Positions 36,662 through 51,405 are shown, counted from the first letter of the stretch. The stretch: DNA of 64,000 nucleotides from Pseudoalteromonas piscicida (GCF_002208135.1 NZ_CP021646.1:4064211-4128210); one strand, 5' to 3'. The notes: generated from the sequence alone by a model not told the origin. Made by a program: numbers and translations.

Positions 36662-36695
36662 AGCCCGAGGCACCGCCATGCTCTCGGGCTTTTTT
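36662..36695 (+). terminator. strong hairpin with T-run on the plus strand
   Basis: AGCCCGAG and CTCGGGCT form an 8-bp stem followed by TTTTTTATTT. The T-run is on the plus strand and overlaps the regulator stop, although no plus-strand gene lies upstream; on the minus strand it is only a hairpin. Confidence 0.6.
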
Positions 36696-38808
36696 ATTTG
36701 TTCTCAAAGACCGTGATTGCATTGTACTTATGTGTGATAGCAAAAGTTAGATAACTGCCATCACTATCGATTAGTCTCACATTTAACAGATTTCTTTGCT
36801 CACTAGGATCGTAAGAATCTAGTTCATTTCGCGATAAAGCTTCGGGGTCAAACTCCATTAGGTTTTTACCGTCAAAGTAAATTAACTCCGCTCCAAATAA
36901 TGTAAAATTGGGGAAAAATGGTTCAACGTAGGTGCTTTGCCCAGTAAATGCTCCCTCTTCGAGATCGTATAACCGTACCTCTCTGAAAAAGTTCTGCGTA
37001 ATACACTTTGACTCTGTAAAGCAGGTAAACCAAAGAACATCTCTTATCGGCAGTAGGCGTTGCTTTCCAGTCATACTGTCTATAAGAAGCGCTCTATTTA
37101 TCTTCCCCTTTTGTACCACTACAGCTATCTGAGAATCATTAGACGCTTCAATCTCAACCACTTTCTCATCAAATGAGAATTCATTGACTAACTTACCTGT
37201 GAGGTCAAATACCTTGACATCTTTATCTAATCTTATATAAATCAATGAGTTATCTTTATTTACCTTAACCCGATAAGCAAACTCATCTAACTGTATTTGG
37301 CGAATAACACGGCCTTGCTTGTCTAAAAAACTAAGTAAATGCTCATTAATATGCTCAACATTGGAAATAACAACAAATTGATCAATATTTTCCAGTGCAG
37401 CGGCATCTCTGGCCCCTGCAATATCCAGCTGCTTGACAAGATCTTTTGAATACAGTGTAGTTACCACTTCAAAGTCTTTTTGTTGCGCCAAATATCTATC
37501 TTTTGCTACACGCCAAATATTTCTATACTCGACTGATGAGTTATTTTTGATGTTCTCAATTTCAACTCCCAGATCGATATCAAATGCTTTGACACTTTGG
37601 GACAGTAAATCAAACCAATATAACTGGTTATCAACAATCGTAAAGTTGTTTACGACTCCTGTAATGGTTGCTACCTGAACTAGGTTACTGCCTTCAATAT
37701 CAGTATAAAAAACTTCTGTAAACTCACTTTGCATCCGTTTGAAATACACTCGTCCGTTACTGGAGTCATAATACAGTAATTGATCGCCAAATGAGCTTAC
37801 GTTTGGAGAAGATATTCTAAACTCAAGCTCTCTTTTTCTATCGAAAATATAAAGTGCCGCAGTATGGCTCTTTTCACGAAAGCCTAGCTTGTCGTAGAGT
37901 AGATAACGATTATCAACTTCTAATAGGTTGCGAATTTGCTTATCACATCCCATTACTTTTTGCGCATCAGTTTCCTTCAAATAATCAATACGCCATATGG
38001 CACAAGCACCATCTGCAGTTTTCTCTCTGTAGAAAAGGTGCGAAAGAGAAGTTGAAAAACCTAAAGGCTCTACATCGCTGTCAGGAAAAGTAAATTTCTT
38101 TGCATCATCGTGTTTCATTGAACGAACAACAATAGATTTACTCGTGTCAGATTCCGACAAATAAGCATAATAATTGCTGTCAGGGTGCAATATTAAATAA
38201 CTGTAATATGCCTCTTGCCAAGTGATAGCACGCTCCTCAAAACTATCAAATGAATGCTCTTTAATAGCGGTGAGCGCTTGATTCTCATTTTTTTTAGAAG
38301 GGAGGAGATAAAACATTGATAGCGTGATTGCTACAGCAAGAAGAATTAAGCCAACAATTATTGTGGAGTAATTTTTTTTAGATTTTTTAGTGGGTGGTGG
38401 GGTTACATCTGGATTACTAGATTGGCCACCATCTTCAAAAAGAACAATTTCTCTATCTACCGCTAAGCTATAACCTTTACGGTAGTGAGTCTTAATAATA
38501 ACGCCTTTGAACTTTTCTGACTTTAGCAGTTTTCTAAGTTCAGAAATCGCTCTATTTATTGCGTTATCATCAACATAATGCTGGCACCAAACGTCATCAA
38601 TTAAGTCTTGTCTAGTTATAATTTGATCGATGTTAAGTAACAAATAGCAAAGAATCTTATAAAGCAGTGGCTCTAATTCCCTACTTTCGTCACCATCAGT
38701 GATTGTTTGCTTTTTGGGATCTAAAGTCCATTGAGCAAACTTAACAAATTGGACTGTTCTAGTGAAATTTACTTCTTTCATCACTTTTCCGTGCTTTACC
38801 TCATCCAT
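36694..38808 (-). CDS. ToxR/CadC-like membrane regulator (wHTH, TM, periplasmic beta-propeller-like)
   Basis: 704 residues. N-terminal OmpR-type winged helix (about 20-118; LEPLLYKILCYLLLNIDQI, INRAISELRKLL, VIIKTHYRKGYSL), linker, one membrane helix (STIIVGLILLAVAITLSMFYLL), then about 500 periplasmic residues of repeated beta-strand sequence like a propeller (LYIFDRKRELEFRI, VKVFDLTGKL). Stands alone at the right end of the island, so it is the likely sensor-regulator of the peptide genes. The periplasmic ligand is unknown. Confidence 0.82.
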   Translation of the reverse strand: MDEVKHGKVMKEVNFTRTVQFVKFAQWTLDPKKQTITDGDESRELEPLLYKILCYLLLNIDQIITRQDLIDDVWCQHYVDDNAINRAISELRKLLKSEKFKGVIIKTHYRKGYSLAVDREIVLFEDGGQSSNPDVTPPPTKKSKKNYSTIIVGLILLAVAITLSMFYLLPSKKNENQALTAIKEHSFDSFEERAITWQEAYYSYLILHPDSNYYAYLSESDTSKSIVVRSMKHDDAKKFTFPDSDVEPLGFSTSLSHLFYREKTADGACAIWRIDYLKETDAQKVMGCDKQIRNLLEVDNRYLLYDKLGFREKSHTAALYIFDRKRELEFRISSPNVSSFGDQLLYYDSSNGRVYFKRMQSEFTEVFYTDIEGSNLVQVATITGVVNNFTIVDNQLYWFDLLSQSVKAFDIDLGVEIENIKNNSSVEYRNIWRVAKDRYLAQQKDFEVVTTLYSKDLVKQLDIAGARDAAALENIDQFVVISNVEHINEHLLSFLDKQGRVIRQIQLDEFAYRVKVNKDNSLIYIRLDKDVKVFDLTGKLVNEFSFDEKVVEIEASNDSQIAVVVQKGKINRALLIDSMTGKQRLLPIRDVLWFTCFTESKCITQNFFREVRLYDLEEGAFTGQSTYVEPFFPNFTLFGAELIYFDGKNLMEFDPEALSRNELDSYDPSEQRNLLNVRLIDSDGSYLTFAITHKYNAITVFENK

Positions 38809-39443
38809 GAAGCCTGCGAGTTTCCATTATCGAGAAGACAGTACCTATTCTAAGATAACAAAGTTATTTTTCAATAAATACGAACAATTAAAGTAGCAAA
38901 AAAAAAAACTTTACTAACACATTCAACTTAAAACTTAACTTTAAAAACAATAAGTTCAAGGAAACGCGCTCACTTATACCCATTACAAATGAAAAAGACA
39001 ATATCGAAGCATTATTTCTTTTTTATCATGTAAAAAGTGTTATTTTTCTGGATGTTTCAAAAGTTAGGATATCTATCAAAAATAGAATTTAAAAACAAAA
39101 AGTTACAGCCCACTCTATATAAAAAGAAGCAAATGATGCTGTTCAAAGCTTGAACAGCTCTCGATACCTATTTGCATCGACGCATTCATAGCGAATCTTT
39201 CTAGTATGGGAATGTCTATAAAGCTTTACACGTTGTCGGCTATAAATTGTATGAAGAAATAACTTAGCAGATCCGCTCTCCCCCCCTACTACCACCAAGG
39301 TATCTACCTATAGGTAAGCAGGCAAAATTTAGTCATTTAATTGGTCTAAATGCCTTGGTATATCCCCCTAAAATTTATGAGTGAATTAATGCAATGGGTA
39401 TAATAGCTAGATTGCAAGCCTTTAGCTCTATATCAGTACGCAT
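38809..39443. other. intergenic at right end of the island
   Basis: About 630 nt between the regulator and the atpC terminator; very AT-rich, with an A-run and a 9-bp inverted repeat (GCTGTTCAA/TTGAACAGC) at 39138-39158. No ORF worth calling. It contains the regulator promoter and the island/core junction. Confidence 0.4.
39138..39158. repeat. perfect inverted repeat, possible operator
   Basis: GCTGTTCAA, AGC, TTGAACAGC. A 9-bp dyad about 330 nt upstream of the regulator start. No U-run. Could be a regulator site. Confidence 0.35.
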
Positions 39444-39445
39444 AA

Positions 39446-39472
39446 AAAAACCCACGCGATGCGTGGGTTTTT
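39446..39472 (-). terminator. atp operon terminator
   Basis: AAAAACCCACGC and GCGTGGGTTTTT: 12-bp stem, 3-nt loop, U-run on both strands, just past atpC. Confidence 0.92.
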
Positions 39473-39493
39473 GATAACCAGATAGGTGGTTGC

Positions 39494-39910
39494 TTATTTG
39501 CGCAGCTGGCGAATAACGCGTAGTTGAGCAAGGGCTTCTTCTAGTTGTACTGCAGCTTGTTGGTAATCCAACTCACCGCTAGTACCAGAAGCCATTTGCG
39601 CTTGCGCTTCACGTTTAGCTTCTTCAGCAGCTTGCTCGTCAAGCTCTTCCGCACGAATAGCAACGTCCGCGAGAACAGTTACTGTTTGTGGTTGAACTTC
39701 AAGCGTACCGCCTGCAACGTAGATAACTTCTTCTGAGCTATCTGCTTTAACCAAACGTACCATACCAGGTTTTAGGCCAGTCAGTAGTGGCGCGTGGCCT
39801 GGATGAATACCAAGCTCACCTTCACTACCTGTCACTTGGATAGTAGTCACATCACCAGAGAACAAGCTCTGCTCTGCACTTACTACATCAAGGTGTACTG
39901 TCATTGCCAT
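39494..39910 (-). CDS. atpC: F1F0 ATP synthase epsilon subunit
   Basis: 138 residues: N-terminal beta sandwich ([32 protein letters not shown]) and a C-terminal helical pair ([13 protein letters not shown]). Couples the rotor and inhibits ATP hydrolysis. Start ATG 39910 has AGGAGG 5 nt upstream. Last gene of the atp operon; glmU, which usually follows, lies 28 kb away beyond the island. Confidence 0.97.
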   Translation of the reverse strand: MAMTVHLDVVSAEQSLFSGDVTTIQVTGSEGELGIHPGHAPLLTGLKPGMVRLVKADSSEEVIYVAGGTLEVQPQTVTVLADVAIRAEELDEQAAEEAKREAQAQMASGTSGELDYQQAAVQLEEALAQLRVIRQLRK

Positions 39911-39923
39911 AACAACCTCCTAA

Positions 39924-42202
<2,279 letters not shown>

Positions 42203-42254
42203 GACTCTCTCTCCGAATCTCGGTGAGTAGTTACCTACTCACCTTAATAACACA

Positions 42255-43796
42255 TTACCAAGTTTGCGTAGACTTGAACTTCTCAAGAAGCTCTTTAAGC
42301 TGCGCTTCGATCTCGGCGTTGTAGTTACCAGTTTCATTGATTTGAGCCATTAGCTCTGCGTACTCGCTCTTAGCAAATGCGATTAGGCTTGCTTCGAAAT
42401 CAAGGATCTTGTTGATTTCGATATCTTTTAGGAAGCCTTTCTCTACTGCAAATAGCGACAATGACATATCAGCAACAGACATCGGTGCGTACTGTTTCTG
42501 CTTCATTAGCTCTGTTACACGCTCACCGTGTTCAAGCTGTGCACGTGTTGCATCATCAAGGTCAGAAGCGAACTGAGAGAACGCCGCTAGTTCACGGTAC
42601 TGAGCTAGCGCTAGACGGATACCACCACCTAGTTTCTTAACAATCTTAGTTTGAGCTGCACCACCTACACGAGATACCGAAATACCAGCGTTAACCGCTG
42701 GACGGATACCTGCGTTGAACAAGTCAGTTTCCAAGAAGATCTGACCGTCAGTGATTGAGATAACGTTGGTAGGTACGAATGCAGAAACGTCACCACCTTG
42801 AGTTTCAATGATTGGCAATGCCGTCAATGAACCTGTTTTACCTTTCACTTCACCATTAGTGAACTTCTCAACGTAGTCAGCGTTTACACGAGACGCACGC
42901 TCTAGAAGACGTGAGTGAAGATAGAAAACGTCACCTGGGTATGCTTCACGGCCAGGTGGACGCTTAAGTAGTAGTGAGATTTGACGGTAAGCAACAGCTT
43001 GCTTAGACAAATCATCATATACGATTAGTGCATCTTCACCGCGGTCACGGAAGTATTCACCCATAGTACAACCAGAGAACGGCGCTAGGAATTGTAGCGC
43101 TGCAGATTCTGATGCAGAAGCAACTACTACGATAGTGTTTGCAAGCGCACCGTGCTCTTCTAGTTTACGTACTACGTTAGCAATTGTTGACGCTTTTTGA
43201 CCAACCGCTACGTACACACACTTAACGCCTGTGTCTTTTTGGTTGATGATAGCATCGATTGCTAGTGCTGTTTTACCAGTCTGACGGTCACCGATCACAA
43301 GCTCACGCTGACCACGACCAACTGGGATCATCGCATCGATAGACTTATAACCAGTTTGTACTGGCTCATCTACTGATTGACGCTCGATTACGCCAGGTGC
43401 GATTTTTTCAACTGGTTCGAAACCATCGTTATCAACAGCGCCTTTACCGTCGATTGGCTCACCTAGTGTGTTAACAACACGACCTAGTAGACCACGGCCT
43501 ACAGGTACTTCAAGGATACGACCAGTTGATTTAACTTTTACGCCTTCTTTAAGGTCAGCGTATGGACCCATTACTACTGCACCTACTGAGTCACGCTCAA
43601 GGTTTAGTGCGATAGCATAACGGTTGCCAGGAAGCTCGATCATCTCACCCTGCATACAGTCAGCAAGACCGTGGATGCGGATGATACCGTCGGTAACAGA
43701 TACGATAGTACCTTCGTTACGCGCTTCACTTACAACTTCAAACTGTTCAATGCGTTGCTTGATCAGTGCAGAAATTTCTGTGGAATTAAGTTGCAT
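42255..43796 (-). CDS. atpA: F1F0 ATP synthase alpha subunit
   Basis: 513 residues, the non-catalytic nucleotide-binding subunit. P-loop [19 protein letters not shown], and the N-terminal [19 protein letters not shown] that contacts delta. Same length as in E. coli. Confidence 0.98.
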   Translation of the reverse strand: MQLNSTEISALIKQRIEQFEVVSEARNEGTIVSVTDGIIRIHGLADCMQGEMIELPGNRYAIALNLERDSVGAVVMGPYADLKEGVKVKSTGRILEVPVGRGLLGRVVNTLGEPIDGKGAVDNDGFEPVEKIAPGVIERQSVDEPVQTGYKSIDAMIPVGRGQRELVIGDRQTGKTALAIDAIINQKDTGVKCVYVAVGQKASTIANVVRKLEEHGALANTIVVVASASESAALQFLAPFSGCTMGEYFRDRGEDALIVYDDLSKQAVAYRQISLLLKRPPGREAYPGDVFYLHSRLLERASRVNADYVEKFTNGEVKGKTGSLTALPIIETQGGDVSAFVPTNVISITDGQIFLETDLFNAGIRPAVNAGISVSRVGGAAQTKIVKKLGGGIRLALAQYRELAAFSQFASDLDDATRAQLEHGERVTELMKQKQYAPMSVADMSLSLFAVEKGFLKDIEINKILDFEASLIAFAKSEYAELMAQINETGNYNAEIEAQLKELLEKFKSTQTW

Positions 43797-43810
43797 GCTC
43801 TTTTTCCCAA

Positions 43811-44344
43811 TTACGATTGTAGCGACGTCGCAAGACGATCTAGCTTGCCGCGAACAGAACCGTCGATTACGGTGTCACCGGCTTTAATCACAAGACCACT
43901 TACAATGGCTTCGTCGATGCTACAATTCAGCTTAACTTTGCGTGCGAAACGTTTCTCAAGTGCCGCGACCAATTTTGCTTGCGTATCATCTGCAAGCACT
44001 GTTGCTGAAACCACATCTACTTCGATTTCTTTGTCATAGTCTGCTTTTAATTCTGCAAACAATTCTGCAACAGCTGGGATGGCGGCTAAACGCTCATTTT
44101 CGGCCATCAGCTTGATAAGATTTTGACCTTGTTCGTTGAGTTGCTCAGCACATAACTTGATAATGATTTCAGACTGCTGTGATTCAGTGGCGATGCTACC
44201 AAGTAGCGCCTGAACCTGCTCGTCGCTGGTAACTTGACCAGCGAAGAACAGCATTTCATTCCAAGCTTCAACTGTGCCTTTTTCAACGGCAAGTTCAAAA
44301 GCCGCTTTAGCGTATGGGCGAGCGATAGTAGTCAATTCAGACAT
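43811..44344 (-). CDS. atpH: F1F0 ATP synthase delta subunit
   Basis: 177 residues from ATG 44342-44344, 8 nt after AGGAGG; the ATG 6 nt further up is too close to that site. Begins [19 protein letters not shown] like other AtpH; C-terminal [19 protein letters not shown]. Links F1 to the peripheral stalk. Confidence 0.97.
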   Translation of the reverse strand: MSELTTIARPYAKAAFELAVEKGTVEAWNEMLFFAGQVTSDEQVQALLGSIATESQQSEIIIKLCAEQLNEQGQNLIKLMAENERLAAIPAVAELFAELKADYDKEIEVDVVSATVLADDTQAKLVAALEKRFARKVKLNCSIDEAIVSGLVIKAGDTVIDGSVRGKLDRLATSLQS

Positions 44345-44360
44345 GCTCATACCCTCCTAC

Positions 44361-44831
44361 TTAAAGCTCAGCGACAAGTTTTTCAACGATGTCACTGTGT
44401 GTGGCTTGATTGATTTCACGCTCTAAAATCTTCTCAGCGCCTGCGATAGAAAGTGCAGCGACTTGTGAACGCAGCTCTTCTTTCACACGGTTGCGCTCAG
44501 ACTCAATTTCAGAGTGTCCCTGAGCAATGATGTTTTCACGCTCTTGCTGACCACGAGTAGTCTCTTCATCAACAATTAGCGCAGCACGCTTCTTAGCTTG
44601 TTCGATGATTTCAGCCGCTTGTGCTTTCGCTTCTTTCAGCTGTTCAGCACCTTGAGCGCGAACGCGATCAAGTTCTTTCTCAGCTTCATCAGATGCCGCT
44701 AAACCATCTTCGATTTTCTTCTGGCGAGCTTCAATCGCACCATTTAGTGGTGGCCATACGAACTTCATACAGAACCATACGAAGACCACAAATGCGATTA
44801 ATTCACCTATTAGAGTGGCGTTTAAGTTCAC
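44361..44831 (-). CDS. atpF: F1F0 ATP synthase b subunit
   Basis: 156 residues, same length as in E. coli: one N-terminal membrane helix ([20 protein letters not shown]) and a long charged helix forming the peripheral stalk dimer. Confidence 0.98.
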   Translation of the reverse strand: MNLNATLIGELIAFVVFVWFCMKFVWPPLNGAIEARQKKIEDGLAASDEAEKELDRVRAQGAEQLKEAKAQAAEIIEQAKKRAALIVDEETTRGQQERENIIAQGHSEIESERNRVKEELRSQVAALSIAGAEKILEREINQATHSDIVEKLVAEL

Positions 44832-44880
44832 GACCGCTCCTCCTTACTTGACAGTTGTTCGTTTCAGGTATTTTGCAATA

Positions 44881-45141
<261 letters not shown>

Positions 45142-45186
45142 TTAAAGTTTAAGTTTAAGTTGTAAAAATCTTTATTATTCAGCAGA

Positions 45187-46047
<861 letters not shown>

Positions 46048-46059
46048 TTATCCCAAAAG

Positions 46060-46440
46060 TTAATGATTAAAAAAAATCAGGACCAACCATTGTGTCAGCA
46101 TCACGAGCATATACGCGCCGAAGAAAGGCAGCATCATTACCGAAAAATGCTTAAAAATCAGTGCAAAGAGCACAACAGTTAGCAAAAATTTTAATCCATT
46201 TCCTCGTTTTATCGAGGAATATACTTGATTTGCTTTGCTTGCACCCATAAATCGAAAGGCGTAAGCAGCAAATACAAAATTAGGGAGTACCAACACAGCG
46301 CCGCCAGCTAATGCTGAAACTCCGGCTTGTACTCCCCAACCTATAAAAACGATTACTGCAGCGACTAATGCTACGATACCCTGAATCAAAACACCTTGTA
46401 ATGCGGCTCGCCTGTATGGGCGGGCTAACGAATGAGTCAC
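46060..46440 (-). CDS. atpI: ATP synthase accessory subunit I
   Basis: 126 residues, GTG start at 46438-46440, four membrane helices (IQGIVALVAAVIVFIGWG, ALAGGAVLVLPNFVFAAYAF and two more). Helps assemble the c ring and is the usual first gene of the operon. Confidence 0.9.
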   Translation of the reverse strand: MTHSLARPYRRAALQGVLIQGIVALVAAVIVFIGWGVQAGVSALAGGAVLVLPNFVFAAYAFRFMGASKANQVYSSIKRGNGLKFLLTVVLFALIFKHFSVMMLPFFGAYMLVMLTQWLVLIFFNH

Positions 46441-46493
46441 TTTATATTAACCTTAATGACGTTAAATTTTATCAGGGTATGAAAACTGGCGAA

Positions 46494-46521
46494 ATTATAC
46501 TTGTTTCTGCTTAATTTGCAA
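46494..46521 (-). promoter_or_regulatory. probable atp operon promoter
   Basis: TTGCAA, 16 nt, TATAAT upstream of atpI on the minus strand. The -10 is perfect; the -35 matches 4 of 6. Confidence 0.6.
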
Positions 46522-46729
46522 CTTGACGAGGCGAAATGTGACGTTTTTTGGACGCCAAATAGGTCAAAATTTGTTAGGGAGGAAGGCTTAAATTAAAGCC
46601 TGTACACGAGTGGCTATTTTTCCATCAAAGTTCTTAGTATTCTCGCAATATTGCAGCATATCGGTGAGGAAATAGCGGCGCAAAATAAAGCACCGCATTC
46701 ACGGATTAGTCAATTGGTTAAGTTTACCG

Positions 46730-47668
46730 TTAGTCAGCTTCATTCATTTCAGGGTTAATACGCCCCAAAATACCATCAAGCTCATCCAAACTAGCATAGG
46801 AAATAACCAGTTTACCTTTACCTTTTTGGTTGTAGTTGATCTCAACTTTTGCGCCTAAGTTTTCCTGTAATTGCTGTTCAAGCAGCTTCACATCAGGATC
46901 TTTTTGCTTCGCTTCTTTTTTCTCAACAGGCTCTAAAATGGTGCGAACCAGTTTTTCGGTTTCTCTTACGGTTAATCCCTTGGCCACAGCAGTTCTTGCT
47001 GCTTCAGATTGCGCTTCACCAGTTAGGGCAAGTAAACAACGAGCATGGCCCATTTCTATATCGCCATGTTCCAACAAGATTTTTACATCATCGTTGAGAT
47101 TGTTGAGACGAAGTAAATTGGTGACCGTCGTACGCGATTTACCCACCGCATCGGCAACTTGCTGATGCGTGAGTTCAAATTCATTAAGCAATCGATCTAA
47201 AGCAATTGCTTCTTCCATCGCATTGAGGTCTTCACGCTGAATGTTTTCAATAAGCGCAATCGCAACAGCCGCTTCATCCGGCACATCTTTGATTAAACAA
47301 GGAACGGTATCTTGCTTTGCTAGCTGTGCCGCACGCCAACGTCTTTCACCGGCAATAATTTCAAAGCTTTGCGTGGTAACTTTACGCACCACAATAGGCT
47401 GTAAAATCCCCTGTGAACGGATCGAACTCGCCAGTTCTTCAAGTGCCTGTTCAGACATATCTTTACGCGGTTGATATTTACCCGGCTTTAGCCACTCAAT
47501 TGGTAATCGTTGTAACTCTTGTTCAACCACTGATTCAGTTAGGGGTTCGCTGACTGTCGCAACCACTTCTTCTTGATTAGGCACAGGTGCCGCAGCACTT
47601 GGATTAGGTTTAGCTGAGCTGAGTAGGGCATCCAACCCTCGGCCTAAACCACGTTTTTTAACCGACAT
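46730..47668 (-). CDS. parB: chromosome partition protein ParB
   Basis: 312 residues. CTPase/ParB box QPIVVRKV and GERRWRAAQLA; helix-turn-helix LTHQQVADAVGKSRTTVTNLL; C-terminal dimer domain. Binds parS and spreads; a parS-like site lies at 56253-56268. Follows parA by 15 nt. Confidence 0.97.
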   Translation of the reverse strand: MSVKKRGLGRGLDALLSSAKPNPSAAAPVPNQEEVVATVSEPLTESVVEQELQRLPIEWLKPGKYQPRKDMSEQALEELASSIRSQGILQPIVVRKVTTQSFEIIAGERRWRAAQLAKQDTVPCLIKDVPDEAAVAIALIENIQREDLNAMEEAIALDRLLNEFELTHQQVADAVGKSRTTVTNLLRLNNLNDDVKILLEHGDIEMGHARCLLALTGEAQSEAARTAVAKGLTVRETEKLVRTILEPVEKKEAKQKDPDVKLLEQQLQENLGAKVEINYNQKGKGKLVISYASLDELDGILGRINPEMNEAD

Positions 47669-47683
47669 GTTCTTTTTATCCTC

Positions 47684-48469
47684 TTAGGCAACCGCAGCCG
47701 CTTGCTTTTCTTTGCGTCTTAGCATTTCACCCGCTAGCGCTAGATAGGCTTTTGCACCGCTTGACGCTCTATCATAATACATCGCAGGCGCACCAAAACT
47801 TGGCGCCTCCGCTAATCGCACATTACGAGGGATCACAGTCCGGTACACTTTATCGCCAAAGTGTTGTTTTAACTGCTCAGATACGTCGTTAGCTAGACGA
47901 TTACGCGGGTCGTACATAGTGCGCAAAATGCCTTCAATTTGCAATCCTGGATTCACCAACTTACCGAGTTGGGTAATGGTGTCCATTAAAGCTGTTAATC
48001 CCTCCAGTGCATAATATTCACACTGCATCGGAACTAAAACCGCATCGGCGGCAGCCATGGCATTTACCGTTAGCATATTTAATGAAGGTGGACAGTCGAT
48101 GAATATATACTCATATTTATCTTTTATTGTCTCAAGGGCGTTGCGTAATCTAACCTCGCGCGCAAACAACTCCATCAGCTTGACTTCTGCCGCGGTTACA
48201 TCCCCATTCGCTGCGATCAAATGATACTCACCACTGGTTTCTGTGGTGATCACTTGATCCATCGGCGCTTCTTCTATCAACAGATCATAAACCGTTGCGA
48301 CATCGGCGTATTTATCGACGCCACTGCCCATGGTTGCATTGCCTTGGGGATCGAGATCGATCAACAGAACTTTACGTTTAGTCGCCGCCATGGACGCGGC
48401 TAAATTCACCGCAGTGGTTGTTTTACCAACACCACCTTTTTGGTTTGCTATTGCAATGACTCTTGCCAC
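47684..48469 (-). CDS. parA: chromosome partition ATPase ParA
   Basis: 261 residues, Soj type without N-terminal DNA-binding domain: deviant Walker A KGGVGKTTTA, DLDPQGNATMG, IDCPPSLNMLT. Works with ParB to segregate the origin region. Confidence 0.97.
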   Translation of the reverse strand: MARVIAIANQKGGVGKTTTAVNLAASMAATKRKVLLIDLDPQGNATMGSGVDKYADVATVYDLLIEEAPMDQVITTETSGEYHLIAANGDVTAAEVKLMELFAREVRLRNALETIKDKYEYIFIDCPPSLNMLTVNAMAAADAVLVPMQCEYYALEGLTALMDTITQLGKLVNPGLQIEGILRTMYDPRNRLANDVSEQLKQHFGDKVYRTVIPRNVRLAEAPSFGAPAMYYDRASSGAKAYLALAGEMLRRKEKQAAAVA

Positions 48470-48483
48470 ATTGTCCTCGACAA

Positions 48484-49104
48484 TTAATCTTTAGAAAGAA
48501 TGATTAAATGGCGCTCACCTTCAAGCTTGGGCACCACTAAACTAATATCTTGCGATAAACTCACGCCGTTTGGTAATTGTTCTAGCTCATCCGCAGGGTA
48601 TTGACCCTTTAGTGCTAAGAATACACCTTGGTTATCGATTAAATGTGAACACCACTGGATCATATCTTGTAGTGATGCAAAAGCACGGCTGAGTACACCG
48701 TCTAATTTAACACTTGGCTGATATTCTTCAACTCGAGACTGCACAGGGGTAACATTCTCAATGCCAAGCCCATGTTTTACCTGCATTAAAAATCGAACTC
48801 TTTTACCAAGGCTATCAAGAAGAACAAAATTGATGTCCGGTCTAGCTATCGCTAAAACCATACCCGGTAAACCCGGTCCGGTGCCAACATCGATATAGTT
48901 ACTGCCCGTTAGGTGTGGCGCAACAACCAAAGAGTCCATGATGTGTTTTACCATCATTTCTTTTGGGTCACGAACGGAAGTGAGGTTGTAGGCTTTGTTC
49001 CATTTATCCAGCAGCTGGACATATTCGACCAACTGCTGCTTTTGTTGTTCACTGAGCTCGATAGAGGTATCAGCGAGTAATTCATTCAATTGTTCTAGTA
49101 ACAC
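48484..49104 (-). CDS. rsmG: 16S rRNA m7G527 methyltransferase
   Basis: 206 residues. SAM-binding motif [17 protein letters not shown] and [10 protein letters not shown]. Methylates 16S rRNA G527. Usual place between mnmG and parA. Confidence 0.97.
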   Translation of the reverse strand: MLLEQLNELLADTSIELSEQQKQQLVEYVQLLDKWNKAYNLTSVRDPKEMMVKHIMDSLVVAPHLTGSNYIDVGTGPGLPGMVLAIARPDINFVLLDSLGKRVRFLMQVKHGLGIENVTPVQSRVEEYQPSVKLDGVLSRAFASLQDMIQWCSHLIDNQGVFLALKGQYPADELEQLPNGVSLSQDISLVVPKLEGERHLIILSKD

Positions 49105-49119
49105 AGTGTTCCACTGCTA

Positions 49120-51009
49120 TTACGCCGACTTACGTAATAGCCCTTGCTTTTTCAGATACACTAATAATAGCGAAATAGCAGCAGGGGTGATACCAGAAAT
49201 ACGTGAAGCTTGACCAATCGTTTGTGGACGAGCATCACTTAGCTTTGCTACAACCTCATTTGACAGGCCGCTTACCTGGCCATAATCAAACTCAGCAGGC
49301 AGTAATGTCTCTTCATGACGAAGTTGCTTATTAATCTCATCTTGTTGACGCGCAATGTAACCGGCGTACTTAGTTTGGATCTCAACCTGTTCAAGGGCTG
49401 GAATGTTATCAAACTCAGATCCTAATCCTTCAATTGCCATCAAGTCATGATAATTCACCTCTGGGCGACGGATCAGATCTTCAAGACTGGCTTCGCGTAC
49501 CAGTGGTTTTTTTAGTAATTCGTTTACTGCTTCAAGTGCAGGGTGATCTTTATGGATCCAAGTATTGCGCAGACGCTGTGCTTCTTGTTCCATTACTTCA
49601 AGCTTGTCGTTGTATGCAGCCCAGCGTTCATCGTCAACCAGACCTAACTCGCGACCCTTTTCCGTTAGACGTAAATCCGCATTGTCTTCACGCAGTAACA
49701 AACGGTATTCAGCACGCGAGGTAAACATACGATAAGGTTCTTTTGTACCAAGCGTTGCTAAGTCGTCAATCAACACACCTGCATAAGCTTCATCACGGCG
49801 CGGTGTCCATGCTTCACGGCCTTGAACTTGAAGAGCTGCGTTCATACCTGCAATCAACCCTTGCGCACCAGCTTCTTCATAACCGGTTGTACCATTTATT
49901 TGACCCGCAAAGAATAAGCCATTGATAAACTTAGTTTCTAGTGATTGCTTAAGGTCACGGGGATCGAAGAAGTCGTACTCAATTGCATAGCCAGGACGAC
50001 AAATATGCGCGTTCTCAAACCCTTTAATAGAACGCACGATCTCCAATTGGATATCAAATGGTAAGCTGGTGGAGATACCATTTGGATATAGCTCGTATGA
50101 TGTTAAGCCTTCAGGCTCTACGAAGATCTGATGTTTTTCTTTATCTGCAAAACGGACAATTTTATCTTCGATAGAAGGGCAGTAACGTGGACCAATCCCT
50201 TCAATTACACCTGCATACATCGGCGAACGATGTAAATTATTGCGGATCACGTCATGGGTTTTTTCATTGGTATAAGTGATATAACAAGGGATCTGTTTTG
50301 GATGATCAGACACTTTGCCCATAAACGAGAAAACCGGAGTAGGGGTATCGCCAGGTTGTTCTTGCATCACTGAAAAGTCAACCGTTCTTGCATCGATACG
50401 TGGTGGTGTACCCGTTTTTAGACGATCAACTCGAAAAGGCATTTCACGTAAACGCTCAGCCAGAGCAATAGAAGGAGGATCGCCAGCACGGCCGCCTTTA
50501 AAGTTTTCTAAACCAATATGGATCTGGCCACCCAAGAAAGTACCAACCGTTAGCACCACTGAAGAAGCGCTAAAGCGTAAACCCATTTGCGTTACGACAC
50601 CTTTGACCTGATCGCCTTCAACAATCAGATCATCACAAGATTGTTGGAAGATCTTTAAGTTTTCTTGATGTTGCAAAATGTCTTGGATCGCCGCTTTATA
50701 CAATGCGCGATCTGCCTGAGCACGAGTCGCTCGTACCGCAGGGCCTTTCGATGAATTAAGCGTTCGAAATTGGATCCCACCTTTGTCGATTGCTTTGGCC
50801 ATTGCACCACCAAGCGCATCGATCTCTTTAACCAAATGACCTTTACCAATCCCACCAATAGCTGGGTTACACGACATTTGGCCTAAGGTATCCATATTGT
50901 GTGTTAACAATAAGGTATTCATACCCATACGTGCAGCTGCAAGTGCAGCTTCAGTGCCTGCATGTCCACCACCAACAACGATGACATCAAAATGTTCATG
51001 ATAAATCAT
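49120..51009 (-). CDS. mnmG: tRNA uridine 5-carboxymethylaminomethyl modification enzyme
   Basis: 629 residues, formerly gidA. FAD-binding [39 protein letters not shown], catalytic Cys in [11 protein letters not shown] area and family block [14 protein letters not shown]. Partner of MnmE (54549-55913) at wobble U34. Neighbour of oriC, as in E. coli. Confidence 0.98.
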   Translation of the reverse strand: MIYHEHFDVIVVGGGHAGTEAALAAARMGMNTLLLTHNMDTLGQMSCNPAIGGIGKGHLVKEIDALGGAMAKAIDKGGIQFRTLNSSKGPAVRATRAQADRALYKAAIQDILQHQENLKIFQQSCDDLIVEGDQVKGVVTQMGLRFSASSVVLTVGTFLGGQIHIGLENFKGGRAGDPPSIALAERLREMPFRVDRLKTGTPPRIDARTVDFSVMQEQPGDTPTPVFSFMGKVSDHPKQIPCYITYTNEKTHDVIRNNLHRSPMYAGVIEGIGPRYCPSIEDKIVRFADKEKHQIFVEPEGLTSYELYPNGISTSLPFDIQLEIVRSIKGFENAHICRPGYAIEYDFFDPRDLKQSLETKFINGLFFAGQINGTTGYEEAGAQGLIAGMNAALQVQGREAWTPRRDEAYAGVLIDDLATLGTKEPYRMFTSRAEYRLLLREDNADLRLTEKGRELGLVDDERWAAYNDKLEVMEQEAQRLRNTWIHKDHPALEAVNELLKKPLVREASLEDLIRRPEVNYHDLMAIEGLGSEFDNIPALEQVEIQTKYAGYIARQQDEINKQLRHEETLLPAEFDYGQVSGLSNEVVAKLSDARPQTIGQASRISGITPAAISLLLVYLKKQGLLRKSA

Positions 51010-51290
51010 TTACGGGATCCTACTTAAAACAACCGAGCAAATTTAGAAAGGATGCGTATTCTACCTAGAATTAACCAGAAGTGAAATGGTTAAACTTTGC
51101 ACAACGCAAAAAAGAGATCACTTAAAATATATAAGGATCTTTTTAAAGATCTTTATTGATCTTACTACTACTGATCCTTTGATCTGTGAATAGTTTTGTA
51201 TTCCTGTTTAGATCCAACTGCTTAACTAAGATCAATTGGTGTGAATTAGATCGGATCAACAGGCATACAACCTTTGATCAACTTGCCACT

Positions 51291-51299
51291 TTATTCACA
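51291..51299 (+). promoter_or_regulatory. DnaA box TTATTCACA
   Basis: Consensus DnaA box within the putative origin. Confidence 0.8.
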
Positions 51300-51363
51300 G
51301 GGCTAGATCTGAATTATTTTATCCAATGGATAAGTAAGCGTAGATCAGCAGTTAGATCATAGG

Positions 51364-51372
51364 TTATCCACA
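51364..51372 (+). promoter_or_regulatory. DnaA box TTATCCACA
   Basis: Perfect high-affinity (R1-type) DnaA box. Confidence 0.85.
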
Positions 51373-51396
51373 ATGCGATCTAAAATAGACTGAATT

Positions 51397-51405
51397 TGTG
51401 AATAA
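51397..51405 (-). promoter_or_regulatory. DnaA box TTATTCACA (minus strand)
   Basis: Consensus box in reverse orientation, 24 nt from the previous one. Confidence 0.8.
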
